A DNA stretch of 64,000 bases from Bacteroidota bacterium. Its GTDB lineage: Bacteria; Bacteroidota; Rhodothermia; Rhodothermales; UBA10348. The stretch spans positions 22,881 to 86,880 of the forward strand of contig JAJCYP010000070.1 in assembly GCA_029262855.1 (NCBI GenBank), written 5' to 3'. The translations under genes and the position numbers were made by a program. This document shows positions 49,826 through 59,101 of the stretch, one piece after another. Within the stretch, counting starts at the first letter, position 1, and the number at the start of each line of letters is the position of its first letter. Below the pieces are notes generated by a model that worked only from the letters and a program-made list of their open reading frames with translations, made no database searches and had not been told where the DNA came from.

Positions 49826-52348
49826 TTGAATCGACTTCTATCTTGCCTGGCGATTGCCGTGCTGGTCTCTGGAATGGCGCTCCCTGCCGCAGCCCAACAG
49901 GTTACAGGGCTTTCCGGCTGGAGCATCTATCTCGATCCTGGCCACAGCCAGAATGAAAACGTTGGCGTTTACGGCTATTCCGAAGCTCGCAAGACTCTCC
50001 GCATCGGACTGGAGCTTCGACGGCTTCTGCTGGAGACCACGGATATCGACACCGTTTATGTCTCACGGACCAGTGATCAGCAGTCGGTTTCGCTCACGCA
50101 ACGGGTAGATCACGCCAACGCGACGAGGGCCGACTTCTACCTGTCGATCCACAGCAACGCCGCGGGGCCAACTGCCAACTTTGCCTTTGTCCTCTGGCCC
50201 CAGCATCGGGACGGAGCAGAGGTCCAGCCGAAAGGCGGGCGGGCCATGGCTGAAACCGTCGCCGCCGCTCTTTCCGAGGGCATGCGGATCGATTCTCGTG
50301 GTGGAATCGGCGAGTGTGATTTCTATGGAGCCAGCAACTGCCGGGTCCGAAATCTGTCGACCGGTAAAGGGGGTTCACGAAATTTCGTGCAGAGCTTCAC
50401 GAACATGGCCTCGGCCTTGGGAGAGGCTGGATTTCACACGAATCCCGGGCAGAATCTCCGCAACATGAATGCGGATTGGAAACGGCTCGAAGCGCGGTCC
50501 GAGTACTGGGGAATCCTCGCGTATCACGGCCTGGAACGGGAGCGGGACCGCATCCTGACGGGAATTGTCAGTGACCTGGAGTCTGGAATTCCGATAAACG
50601 GGGCGCAGATTGCGTTCGGCGACACTTCCTATGTCACCGATACCTGGGAGGGGCTGTTTCGCGAGTTCTCCAGCGATCCTGGTGCGCTTTCGAACGGATT
50701 CTACTACCTCGATCGGCTCGCCGAAGGCGAGCGCCCCATTTCTGTTGAGGCCGATGGCTACGAATCCTACGACGATACCGCGACGCCGCTCGAGGGCAGA
50801 TTCACCTTTCACGATGTAGGCCTCATTTCAACCGCTCTGGCTCGGGTGGCTTCCTCCAATCCCACGGCCCGCCAGGACCCGTTTCCGATCACAAACCAGA
50901 TCCGGATCGAATTCAACCGCCCCATGGATCGATCAAAGACAGAGGCGGCATTCGGGATCGATCCTGTCACCGATGGGTCGTTCGCCTGGTCGTCCGGTGA
51001 CCGGAGACTGACCTTTCGTCCCGACTCTCTGCGCGCCCGGACGGAATACACAGTGGTCATTGCTTCCGGCGCCGCGGGCGCGCACGGGCACGCCTTTGAC
51101 GGGGACGGAGACGGGGCGGCCGGCGGTTCTTTTGTGACGGTGTTCACGACCGGATTCCCCGACACGAGGGCCGCGACCATTACCACAAGCTATCCCCGTC
51201 AGAACAGTCGCGACGTGGCTCTTCGACCGGTTCTCAACCTGGTGTACGACGAGCCGCTCGACTCCACAACGGTACAGAGCCGGATTCACCTGGAAGAGAC
51301 CTCCACAGCGGTGGCGGTGCCGGGTACCGTGCGATATTGGCGCGTAGGGCAGCGCGGACTCATTTCGTTCTTTCCCGACGCCCCGCTACAACCTGCAACG
51401 GCCTACCAGCTCGTGGTGCTTCCCGGCCTGCGTGACCTGTTTCTGAATGAAGAGACGCGTGTCAAGCAGCTGCGCTTTACCACCGGATCAACCCATGAGT
51501 CGTTCATGGTAATCGACGATTTTGAGGAAGACCTCACGGCCAACTGGTGGCAGCCACAGCAGAGTGGGTCCACAACCGGAATCCGAACCGACTCGACATC
51601 CATGGCCGCAGATACCCTGACCGCCAACGCCCTGTTCGGGGGCCGCGTCGGGATGCGGGTGGCCTATGGCTGGAGCGAGCAGGCGGCCGAACCACTCATT
51701 CGCGAGTATCTGGGTGGAGGGATCCCACGCGCCGAGATATTCAACGCAGGACAGGCCCTGAGGGTATACGTTTTCGGGGACGGAAGTGGGACGCGATTCC
51801 GGTTTGCGGTGGACGACCGGGTGCCTGACACCGCCTCCTCCAACCACGAAGTCAGCCAGTGGTACACGGTCGACTGGATCGGCTGGCAGCCGGTCACGTG
51901 GGTCCTGCATGAGGACCCCGTGGGAACGTGGATCGGTGATGGCGTGCTGAACGGGCAGCTCCGCATCGACAGCTTCCAGTTGACGCGATCGGAAGGCAGC
52001 GCATCCGCAGGAACGCTGGTGTTTGACGATCTGCAGCGGCTGGACGCGTTTTCAACTGCTTCCGAGGATGACCCTGTACCACCCGGGCCCGTTCTGCTGG
52101 AGCAAAACTACCCCAACCCGTTCAATCCAGTGACTACGATCGGTTTTTCCGTCCCGCAAGCGCAACGGGTAAGACTGACCGTCTACGATGTCTTGGGCCG
52201 ACTCGTCCGGGTCCTGGAGGACCGGACGTTCCCCGCGGGTGGCCAGTCGGTGCTGTTCGATGCTTCATCGGTATCGAGCGGCGTCTACCTGTACCGGATG
52301 GAGACCGCGCAGGCCACGATCACGCGGCGGATGACCGTGATGAAGTGA
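49826..52348 (+). CDS. Secreted N-acetylmuramoyl-L-alanine amidase with T9SS sorting domain
   Basis: An 840-residue exported enzyme that cuts the bond between N-acetylmuramic acid and L-alanine in peptidoglycan. Start TTG 49826 gives a signal peptide ending ALPAAAQQ. The Amidase_3 domain has zinc ligands in YLDPGHSQNENVG and FYLSIHSNAA, with the catalytic glutamate probably in LGEAGFHTNPGQ. Then a carboxypeptidase-like domain, two Ig-like Big_5 domains (PITNQIRIEFNRPMDRS; LNLVYDEPLDS), a carbohydrate-type domain and a terminal sorting module (NYPNPFNPVTTIGFSVP, VYLYRMETAQATITRRMTVMK), which marks type IX secretion. Confidence 0.88.
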   Translation: MNRLLSCLAIAVLVSGMALPAAAQQVTGLSGWSIYLDPGHSQNENVGVYGYSEARKTLRIGLELRRLLLETTDIDTVYVSRTSDQQSVSLTQRVDHANATRADFYLSIHSNAAGPTANFAFVLWPQHRDGAEVQPKGGRAMAETVAAALSEGMRIDSRGGIGECDFYGASNCRVRNLSTGKGGSRNFVQSFTNMASALGEAGFHTNPGQNLRNMNADWKRLEARSEYWGILAYHGLERERDRILTGIVSDLESGIPINGAQIAFGDTSYVTDTWEGLFREFSSDPGALSNGFYYLDRLAEGERPISVEADGYESYDDTATPLEGRFTFHDVGLISTALARVASSNPTARQDPFPITNQIRIEFNRPMDRSKTEAAFGIDPVTDGSFAWSSGDRRLTFRPDSLRARTEYTVVIASGAAGAHGHAFDGDGDGAAGGSFVTVFTTGFPDTRAATITTSYPRQNSRDVALRPVLNLVYDEPLDSTTVQSRIHLEETSTAVAVPGTVRYWRVGQRGLISFFPDAPLQPATAYQLVVLPGLRDLFLNEETRVKQLRFTTGSTHESFMVIDDFEEDLTANWWQPQQSGSTTGIRTDSTSMAADTLTANALFGGRVGMRVAYGWSEQAAEPLIREYLGGGIPRAEIFNAGQALRVYVFGDGSGTRFRFAVDDRVPDTASSNHEVSQWYTVDWIGWQPVTWVLHEDPVGTWIGDGVLNGQLRIDSFQLTRSEGSASAGTLVFDDLQRLDAFSTASEDDPVPPGPVLLEQNYPNPFNPVTTIGFSVPQAQRVRLTVYDVLGRLVRVLEDRTFPAGGQSVLFDASSVSSGVYLYRMETAQATITRRMTVMK

Positions 52349-52411
52349 GCTTCGGCTATACAGTGCACGGAGGCCCTGAGGCGTCCCCACGGCCTTGCAC
52401 CAGCACGCGGG

Positions 52412-53173
52412 TCACCGATTCGACGGCACCCCCTGGCGAACGTCTGCATTCTCAGCGCTTGCATCCACCGTGAATGATGCCCGCATTCCAAGCGGCTCGT
52501 GTGGCGTACACACGTAATTGTACAGCCCATCTACGAAGCGTTGGTCTATCTCCAACTCGTACACGTCGCCCTTGGCAATGACGTACGGACCCATGGTGGC
52601 GTCTCCGAGGCTGGCGCTCTCTGGTACATCCCTGAACTCCACGTTATGGGGAACGATGTCCTCCTGAATCCACCGAATGGTGTCGCCGGGACGAACGGTG
52701 ACCGTGGCCGGCTCAAACCGCCATTGGGCCGTGGATTTGTCGACCATCTTGACAACAACCACCCTTCCGGTGGTAGCTGCTGACGGCGTGACCTCGCTCA
52801 CCGAGATTGACTCCACGCCGGAGTCCGTACGGACGGAACCCGTGATATTGCCGGCTGTGGCGGTCTGCGCAGTAAAGCCGGCACGGATCGGTACCGCCAC
52901 GCTGCTCACGGTGGCGGGCGGAAGATTGATGGCCTGCAAGTAGGCAATGATGCGCTCCGTCTCGGTCCGGGTCATGTTGGCCCGGGCGCGCATGTGATTT
53001 GCGATGGTGGTCCATTGCCGGTCCGTGCGTTCGGCGGGACTTCGCGCATTGTGACAGCGCGTACAATTGGCGGCCCAGAGTCGGGCGCCCTCGGCCACGG
53101 CTGACTGGTCCTGCGCCCGGGTCGGTGCGGCGATTCCGGTCAGGAGGACAGCGAGAAAGAGAATCCTTTTCAT
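52412..53173 (-). CDS. Cytochrome c-cupredoxin fusion protein
   Basis: A 253-residue exported protein (signal RILFLAVLLTGIAAPTRA). N-terminal single-heme cytochrome c (LWAANCTRCHNARSPAERT, heme motif CTRCH at about residue 37) is joined by an acidic/serine linker to a cupredoxin domain (VVVVKMVDKSTAQWRFEPATVTV, VPHNVEF, CTPHEPLGM). Copper ligands are complete: His, Cys, His, Met. This arrangement could pass electrons between a copper site and heme in the periplasm. It is the last gene of the cupredoxin-lipoprotein-porin operon. Confidence 0.9.
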   Translation of the reverse strand: MKRILFLAVLLTGIAAPTRAQDQSAVAEGARLWAANCTRCHNARSPAERTDRQWTTIANHMRARANMTRTETERIIAYLQAINLPPATVSSVAVPIRAGFTAQTATAGNITGSVRTDSGVESISVSEVTPSAATTGRVVVVKMVDKSTAQWRFEPATVTVRPGDTIRWIQEDIVPHNVEFRDVPESASLGDATMGPYVIAKGDVYELEIDQRFVDGLYNYVCTPHEPLGMRASFTVDASAENADVRQGVPSNR

Positions 53174-53185
53174 TGTTCTATCGGG

Positions 53186-54343
53186 TTAGAATCCGTAGGC
53201 CCACTGGACGAAGACATGGTTGTCGCCCTCCAGGTCGGCGTGATAGGAGAGCTTCAGTGGAATGGATGCTTCCAACCAGTAGGTCAGTCCCACCGAGATC
53301 TCTCTCTGTTCCTCGGAAGCGACACTGCCATCAATGTCCGACTCAAGGACGTGCGACCATTGCAGGACCGGCTCCCAGGCACGGATGCGTCGGGACGCCT
53401 GCGCGTAGTATCCCTTCCGCCGCAGCACCTCGATGGCAGCCTCATGCTCGACATCCTGCCAGAGCATTACGCCCTCGAAGCGCAGCTCGTAGTCGTTGCT
53501 TCTGAAGTCCATGGACAGATGACTCCCCAGCACGTCCAGATCCTCATTGTCGTCGTAGCGCGCATGGAAGCCGCCCGCATAGATTTCGAATTTCGGACCC
53601 TTTACGAGACCCAGACGGGCCCCGAGCATCTTGTTGGAATTGTTGTCGGGAAACGAGACGCCGAATCCCACGGCCGGGATCTCGGTCGCGAGTACGCTCT
53701 CGCCGTGACCGTCCCCGGCGATGCCCCCAAGCTTGTGGGCTTCCTCTTCCTCCGTATGGTCATCCCCCTCCGCTGCAACTGCCCGCGGACCCTGGGTGGC
53801 CCAGGCGGCCAGATTCACACCCCACCCGGAGTCCAGTGGCTTCCGGTACTTGACCATGAGGCCCACATCGGACAGTACCGGAAGTACGGCGCCACCCTCT
53901 GCGACACCACCGTGCGCATGTCCGTACAAGCCGGGTGCCGTGGGGAGTTTGTTGATCCACGTGGGATGGTAGCGCTCCCCGAAGAGCCCGAATGGCACCA
54001 GGAACTTGCCCGCCGTCACCACCACGTTGTTGAAGCCCAGATAGTCTATCTGAGCGTACTCAAGAGAGGTGGTAGTGACTTCTCCGCTGACTCCAAACTC
54101 CAGTTCGCTCTCGAACATGAAATCCGATCCCAGGCTGTACAGAAGTACCGGGGAGAAGCCCGCAGTAAAGTCATTGGTAAAGTCCGCATCATCCGCTGCC
54201 TGCCAGGTAACGTTGCCGTACCCCGATATAACGACGTCCGAGAGGGGCCCGCCCAGGTTTTGTGCTCTGGCAGGCGCCGCCAGCATTGCGGCGGCGGTCA
54301 GGACGACCAGTAGGAGCGCACTGTGTTTCGCACGATGTTTCAT
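53186..54343 (-). CDS. Outer-membrane porin-like protein
   Basis: A 385-residue barrel protein. ATG 54343 starts a signal peptide (LLLVVLTAAAMLAAPARAQ); the ORF before it is spurious. Strand pattern FESELEFGVSGEVTTTSLEYAQIDYLGFNNVVVTAGKFLVPFGLFGERYHPTWINKLP resembles phosphate-selective porin-type proteins, and the C-terminal QWAYGF is an outer-membrane signature. A His/Glu-rich loop (GDDHTEEEEAHKLGGIAGDGHGE) could bind metal. It lies 12 bases upstream of the cytochrome-cupredoxin gene. Transport substrate is unknown; copper passage is possible. Confidence 0.78.
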   Translation of the reverse strand: MKHRAKHSALLLVVLTAAAMLAAPARAQNLGGPLSDVVISGYGNVTWQAADDADFTNDFTAGFSPVLLYSLGSDFMFESELEFGVSGEVTTTSLEYAQIDYLGFNNVVVTAGKFLVPFGLFGERYHPTWINKLPTAPGLYGHAHGGVAEGGAVLPVLSDVGLMVKYRKPLDSGWGVNLAAWATQGPRAVAAEGDDHTEEEEAHKLGGIAGDGHGESVLATEIPAVGFGVSFPDNNSNKMLGARLGLVKGPKFEIYAGGFHARYDDNEDLDVLGSHLSMDFRSNDYELRFEGVMLWQDVEHEAAIEVLRRKGYYAQASRRIRAWEPVLQWSHVLESDIDGSVASEEQREISVGLTYWLEASIPLKLSYHADLEGDNHVFVQWAYGF

Positions 54344-54386
54344 GTTCCGACTCGTTGCATGGATTGAGTGGTGGGTGGTCCAAGAC

Positions 54387-55109
54387 CTAGTGCCCTTCTT
54401 TGACGTGAACTCCGAACGACGCCTGCCTCGCCATGCCGCCCTGCATGAACTCGACCATGACTGTGGCCTCTCCGGCTGATCCAAAGGTGTGCAATGCCTC
54501 GTACACCCCGGCGTCGTGTTCATCGGCTGAGTAGCTTGCAGAGCTTCCGTCAGGGTTATTAACAGTTATCGTGGCGCTGAGTCCTGTCATCATGCTTCCA
54601 GCCATGGACTCGACCCAGAAGCGCAGTTCGACTTCGGCCCCTTCGTGGAGGTCACCGGGGAAATGTTCGTAGGAAATCTCAAGGCCGTCCATTTCCATGT
54701 GCGCCCGTTCAATTTCCAGGTGGCCGGGCATGGTGTACATCTCCTCAAGGTGATCTGCATGTTCGTCTATTGCGCCCATGACGCGAAATTCGTGCTCGCC
54801 GCTGGTCATGAACTCGTGCTCTGCGGCGTAATGATCCCCGTGCACTTCGAGACTGATTGCATCCCATTCAGTGGTGCCTTCCAGTCGGTGTTCCACCTCG
54901 ATTTCGGGAATGGCTGTGGTCAGATTCCCGTTCTCGTCGCGAACGAAGACCTCGATTTCCACGTGGTCCAGTGTAGCCACGTGATCATCAGAGAACCGAA
55001 GCTCGACCTCGTAGGTGACTTCGTCATCGATTGCGGAGAGGGTATCGTCCGCGCATCCGGCGGTCAGGATCAGGCCTGCGACCAGCGTGAGTGTCAGTAG
55101 TGCTTTCAT
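54387..55109 (-). CDS. Lipoprotein with two YtkA/FixH-like Ig domains
   Basis: A 240-residue lipoprotein starting at ATG 55109 (signal LLTLTLVAGLILTAGC). The mature part has two similar beta-rich domains (TYEVELRFSDDHVATLDHVEIEVFVRDENGNLTTAIPEIEVEHRLEG and ELRFWVESMAGSMMTGLSATITVNNPDG) and His/Asp/Glu-rich acidic segments (HADHLEEMYTMPGHLEIERAHMEMDG). This matches the YtkA-like fold, often near copper genes. It sits 13 bases after the cupredoxin gene and may act as a periplasmic copper-binding protein; this is an inference. Confidence 0.72.
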   Translation of the reverse strand: MKALLTLTLVAGLILTAGCADDTLSAIDDEVTYEVELRFSDDHVATLDHVEIEVFVRDENGNLTTAIPEIEVEHRLEGTTEWDAISLEVHGDHYAAEHEFMTSGEHEFRVMGAIDEHADHLEEMYTMPGHLEIERAHMEMDGLEISYEHFPGDLHEGAEVELRFWVESMAGSMMTGLSATITVNNPDGSSASYSADEHDAGVYEALHTFGSAGEATVMVEFMQGGMARQASFGVHVKEGH

Positions 55110-55122
55110 TGTTGAGCCTCTA

Positions 55123-55539
55123 TCAATTGGTGACATCAACGGAGGCGGGAGCCACCGTGAAGGACGCCTTCATTCCGAGTGGATCGTGGGGGGTGCAGAT
55201 ATAGTCGTATAGACCCTCCGTGAAGCGTTCGTCGATCTTCAACTCGTATACCTCGCCCTTGGCGAACACAAAGGGGCCCATGACGGCATCGCCAAGATTC
55301 GCATCATCAGGGACCGTCTTGAACTCCACATTGTGGGGTACTACGTCCTCCTGGACCCACTGGATGGTGTCACCCGGATGGACCGTGACGGTCTCTGGCT
55401 CGAATCGCCACTGAGCCGTGGACTTGTCCACCATTTTGATGACGATGACCCGTCCTGTGGCGTCGTCTGCAGCTGGCTGTCGGGCGAGAGCGCCCGTTGC
55501 CAGGCCGGCAAAGAGTAGAAGAGTGATTACGTGGTTCAT
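55123..55539 (-). CDS. Plastocyanin-like cupredoxin
   Basis: A 138-residue exported blue-copper protein (signal VITLLLFAGLATGALARQ). IVIKMVDKSTAQWRFEPETVTVHPG, VPHNVEF and CTPHDPLGM supply the His, Cys, His, Met copper ligands. It is nearly the same as the cupredoxin domain of the cytochrome fusion and as the gene at 44711, so the three arose by duplication. It is first in a four-gene operon with the YtkA-like, porin and cytochrome-cupredoxin genes; a candidate sigma-54 promoter lies upstream. Confidence 0.92.
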   Translation of the reverse strand: MNHVITLLLFAGLATGALARQPAADDATGRVIVIKMVDKSTAQWRFEPETVTVHPGDTIQWVQEDVVPHNVEFKTVPDDANLGDAVMGPFVFAKGEVYELKIDERFTEGLYDYICTPHDPLGMKASFTVAPASVDVTN

Positions 55540-55614
55540 GACGTGTATAGCTCGGTGCGATCAATTGTTGGTTTCTCCAGATTCGTGCTGAGGGCACGAT
55601 ATACCTACGTTTTC

Positions 55615-55631
55615 CTCAATAACCATGCCAA
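55615..55631 (-). promoter_or_regulatory. Candidate sigma-54 promoter of the cupredoxin operon
   Basis: On the minus strand TTGGCATG-N4-TTGAG has the -24/-12 spacing of sigma-54 promoters (consensus TGGCACG-N4-TTGCW), differing at one base of each box; the -12 C is A, which weakens it. It is 76 bases before the cupredoxin ATG. A sigma-54 activator gene ends 253 bases upstream. An alternative sigma-70-type promoter nearby (TTTACA at 55665-55660) cannot be excluded. Confidence 0.35.
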
Positions 55632-55676
55632 GTGCATGTATTTATCTCGGACAAGTATATGTAAATCGTTGTGGCC

Positions 55677-55691
55677 TAACGCGTTACGTAA
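55677..55691. promoter_or_regulatory. Palindromes upstream of the cupredoxin promoter
   Basis: Two overlapping perfect palindromes, TAACGCGTTA (55677-55686) and TTACGTAA (55684-55691), lie about 50-60 bases upstream of the candidate sigma-54 promoter, where an activator would bind. The rest of 55540-55883 is AT-rich by local standards and shows no coding sequence. Confidence 0.3.
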
Positions 55692-55883
55692 ATCCTATTC
55701 CGGCGGGCGATTCGGATTTCTCCGACTCTCGCGTCACATGTCCGTGACGACTCCATGGCCCCGTGACTCGGGTTGAGGCGCCGATCGGCCAACGAAGGGC
55801 CCATAGGCAGCACCAGCGCCGGATTCACACCGATGGGACGCAAAGTCACAAGAATGTGACATCGCACGATCTGCCTTGACGAG

Positions 55884-57272
55884 TCAACTCCGGTAGGCAG
55901 CCGGCGCGATATCGTGCTTTGCCAGCAGGCGATAGAGGGTGCCCCGGGGCACCCCCGCCTCCTCCGCGGCCCGGGTAACATCCCCGCCATGAACGCGGAG
56001 CAGGGACGCGAAATAGTCCCGTTCGAAGCGTGAAATCTCCTGCTCCCGCATCTCAAAGAAACTCGATCCTCCCGACGGAGCGCTCTGTGTGGCCCGGTCA
56101 ACCAGCTCCGGCGGCAATCCCTCAACCGTGACCACTTCGGAGGTCGCCACGGCCAGCACGCGTTTGATGACGTTCTGGAGTTCGCGGACATTGCCCGGCC
56201 ACTCGTATCTCTTGAGAATCTCCAGGGCCGCATCGTCCACACGGACTCCCGTTCGATTCATCTCCTCACCGTACTTGCCGGTGAAATGCTCCACGAGAAG
56301 CGGAATGTCATCCGCTCGCTCGGACAGTGCGGGGATTCGAATACGAATGACGTTGATCCGGTAGAAGAGATCGGCCCGGAATCGGCCCTGCTCCACCTCC
56401 GCCTCGAGATCCCGACTGGTGGCCGCGACCACGCGGAGGTCAACGTCGATTTCCGCCTTGGCACCGATGCGCCGGAATCGCCGTTCCTGCAGCGCCCGAA
56501 GAAGCTTTGCCTGGAGGTTCAGGGGCAGTTCTCCTATCTCATCCAGAAAGAGGGTGCCCTCGTGAGCAAACTCCATGAGCCCCAGGCTTCGGGCCGTCGC
56601 CCCCGTGAACGCTCCCCGCTCGTGTCCGAAGAACTCGCTCTCCATCAGGCTCTCCGGTATTGCTCCGCAGTCCACCGGAACGAACCGGCCTGATCGGCGA
56701 TGACTCAACCGGTGCACGCTCCTCGCCACCAGCTCTTTTCCGGTGCCGGTCGCGCCCGTGATCAAGACGTCCGCATCGGTATCCGAAACCATCTCGATGG
56801 TCGAGAACACATCCTGCATGGATGCACTGGCGCCGATCATTTCGCCGAACCAGTGCGGATGCTCCACCTGACGGCTAAGGAGTCGATTTTCCTCCCGGAG
56901 CCGCTTGTTGTCCAGCATGCGGCGAACGGTGAGACGAAGGTCTTCAGGTTTGAAGGGCTTCACCAGGTAGTCCGCTGCCCCGAGCTTCATGCCTTCCACC
57001 GCCGAGTCAACGCTGGGAAACGCCGTCATGATGAGCGACGAGATCCCTTCGTCGTGTGCTCGCGCCTCTCGAATGAGCTCGATTCCGGTCATGCCCGGCA
57101 TCCGGATGTCGGTCAACAGGAGATCCCATACTTCTTCCTTGAGGAGCTTCGCCGCCTTGACGGCATCGGACTCGGTGACCACTTCGGTCTCCGGAAGCCG
57201 TTGCAGGATGTCGTGGCAAACCTCCAGCATCCCCGCCTCGTTATCGACTACCAGGATTCTGAACTTAGCCAT
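55884..57272 (-). CDS. Sigma-54-dependent response regulator (NtrC/AtoC family)
   Basis: A 462-residue regulator. Receiver with Asp55 (LLLTDIRMPG) and VKPF; AAA+ domain with Walker A GATGTGKE at 173-180, the sigma-54 contact loop GAFTGA at 220-225 and Walker B LFLDEIGEL near 241-249; C-terminal Fis-type helix-turn-helix (DVTRAAEEAGVPRGTLYRLLAKHDI). All parts needed for sigma-54 activation are intact. ATG 57272 overlaps the kinase stop codon by eight bases. It is the last gene of the copA-copB-kinase-regulator run and probably controls the cupredoxin operon that follows. Confidence 0.93.
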   Translation of the reverse strand: MAKFRILVVDNEAGMLEVCHDILQRLPETEVVTESDAVKAAKLLKEEVWDLLLTDIRMPGMTGIELIREARAHDEGISSLIMTAFPSVDSAVEGMKLGAADYLVKPFKPEDLRLTVRRMLDNKRLREENRLLSRQVEHPHWFGEMIGASASMQDVFSTIEMVSDTDADVLITGATGTGKELVARSVHRLSHRRSGRFVPVDCGAIPESLMESEFFGHERGAFTGATARSLGLMEFAHEGTLFLDEIGELPLNLQAKLLRALQERRFRRIGAKAEIDVDLRVVAATSRDLEAEVEQGRFRADLFYRINVIRIRIPALSERADDIPLLVEHFTGKYGEEMNRTGVRVDDAALEILKRYEWPGNVRELQNVIKRVLAVATSEVVTVEGLPPELVDRATQSAPSGGSSFFEMREQEISRFERDYFASLLRVHGGDVTRAAEEAGVPRGTLYRLLAKHDIAPAAYRS

Positions 57273-59052
57273 CGACTGCCTCCGGCTCCGCCAGCGGAAA
57301 CGCGAGTGTGAACTGCGTGCCCTCTGGACTGCTCTCCACGCGGATCGTCCCTCCGTTGTGCTGAACGATCCCCTGGCAAATCGAGAGACCAAGCCCGGTA
57401 CCTTTCCCCTCCGGCTTCGTGGTAAAGAACGGCTCAAAAATCCGTGGAATCACATCAGGTGGAATCCCCGAGCCCGAATCGCCTACGTGGATCTCGAGAA
57501 TCGATTCGTCCGTCCCCAGCGACACCACGTTCGAGGTGAGTTCCAGTGCGCCTCGGTTTGACATGGCGTCAAGCGCATTCAGAAAGAGATTCAGAAAAAC
57601 CTGCTCAAGTTCCCGCTCGTTGGCGTACACAGTTGGCAGGCTGGCAGGGAGCCTGTCCGCCACGAGGATGCCCGAATTTTCGGCGCGCTGTTGGATCATC
57701 GACAACGCATCGCGGGCCGGGCGTGTCATGTCCACCGGCGCATGCTGTGCTCCAGAAGGCCTGGCGTAGGACAGAAGGCCGGACGCGATCTGGGCCACAC
57801 GGTCCGAAAGCCCGATGATCTTCTCCAGCTCGCTGGCAGTTCGATCGGAGAGTTCGGACGCGTAGTCCGAAACCAGCAGCCTGGCCTTGGCACTGATGAT
57901 GGCGATGGGATTGTTTACCTCGTGTGCTACCTGCCCGGCCAGCTCGCCCACGGCCGCCAACTGGCCGGCCCTGATCATTCTGCGTTCGGCCCGTTTTTGC
58001 CAGGTCACGTCCCGGACCAACTGCACCACATGAGTCGCCTGTCCGGCGCTGTCGAGAAGGGGGGCAGTGGTAGTCTGAAACGTCGGCGCCTGCCCTTCCT
58101 CGCCAGAGCCGGTCGACTCCAACACCTTGATGGCCTTGCTCTCCAGGGTGCCTCTGATCAAGGGGTGCTCTCCATTGAAAAGCGGGTCCAGCTCGGGGTC
58201 ACCGCCGAACCTGGCGGCCCAAGATTTCCACCGGCTGTTCACCAGAATCAAGTCCAGGTCGCTGTCGTGAACCTGCAACCCGGTCTCGGTCGTCTCCAGT
58301 GAGCGTTCCAGTAGTTGGCGTTGCGTTCTGGCCCGATCTACCGAATCGGCCAACTGGCGCTCGCGGTTCCGCAGCCGCTCGGACAACGCCGTAACAAAGA
58401 AGGCCGTCAGAAAGAAAATGATAGCCTGAAGCCCCACGTAGCCGGCAACGTACACCGTGTCGAACGCCACATGGGCGGTCTCGCCAAGAATCTCATAGTG
58501 CGGCACCAGCTGCAAGGTGTAGTGCTCCAGGATTCCGGAGGCCTCTCCGGCCGCCATGAGTGTTACCAGTATCGTGGCGAAGGCGGCGATGGCGTAGCAA
58601 AGCCGCCTTGAGAGCGTGATCCCGGCAATAATGACATGGAAAAGCATCAGGAGCACGAGCGGATTCTCCACCCCACCGGAATAGTGTACCAGCAGCGTGA
58701 GGAGCACCAAATCGACCGCCGCCTGCCGGAGCAACCGGACGCTCGATCCAGGGCTGTTCCGGCTCAGACGGGTATAGAACAGATTCAGAACCGCCAGCGT
58801 CCCAATGACCGAGATCAACGGAACCCACGCCCGCTCAGGCAGAAAATCGACGACGAACACGGCCATGGCCGCCATCAGAAGAGCCACCAGAATTGCGATC
58901 CATCTCAGTGAGATGAACCATGCTTCCGGATCCAGCGCCTCGAAGCCGAGAGACCGGTGCCCCTCGAGATCATCTACAAACACCCGACCGGCTTGGCCCG
59001 AATGCGGGCGTTCACCGGTTCCAGCTTCAGTCAAGGAATCCTTCATCGCCAC
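57265..59052 (-). CDS. Membrane sensor histidine kinase (partner of the sigma-54 regulator)
   Basis: A 595-residue kinase. Six or so membrane segments in residues 45-230 form an integral sensor (WIAILVALLMAAMAVFVVDF; IIFFLTAFFVTALS), then a PAS-like domain, HisKA with His377 (GELAGQVAHEVNNPIAIISAKARLL) and HATPase (LFLNALDAMSNRGALELT; GKGTGLGLSICQGIVQHNGG). HEVNNPIA is typical of kinases paired with NtrC-type regulators. GTG 59052 has AGGG six bases upstream; an ATG six bases later is the alternative. Signal unknown, probably membrane state or copper. Confidence 0.88.
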   Translation of the reverse strand: MAMKDSLTEAGTGERPHSGQAGRVFVDDLEGHRSLGFEALDPEAWFISLRWIAILVALLMAAMAVFVVDFLPERAWVPLISVIGTLAVLNLFYTRLSRNSPGSSVRLLRQAAVDLVLLTLLVHYSGGVENPLVLLMLFHVIIAGITLSRRLCYAIAAFATILVTLMAAGEASGILEHYTLQLVPHYEILGETAHVAFDTVYVAGYVGLQAIIFFLTAFFVTALSERLRNRERQLADSVDRARTQRQLLERSLETTETGLQVHDSDLDLILVNSRWKSWAARFGGDPELDPLFNGEHPLIRGTLESKAIKVLESTGSGEEGQAPTFQTTTAPLLDSAGQATHVVQLVRDVTWQKRAERRMIRAGQLAAVGELAGQVAHEVNNPIAIISAKARLLVSDYASELSDRTASELEKIIGLSDRVAQIASGLLSYARPSGAQHAPVDMTRPARDALSMIQQRAENSGILVADRLPASLPTVYANERELEQVFLNLFLNALDAMSNRGALELTSNVVSLGTDESILEIHVGDSGSGIPPDVIPRIFEPFFTTKPEGKGTGLGLSICQGIVQHNGGTIRVESSPEGTQFTLAFPLAEPEAVDG

Positions 59053-59101
59053 ATTTGACCCTGCATTTCGTGAGAGTCAAGGTAGTGGATGTTCGGATTG
59101 G

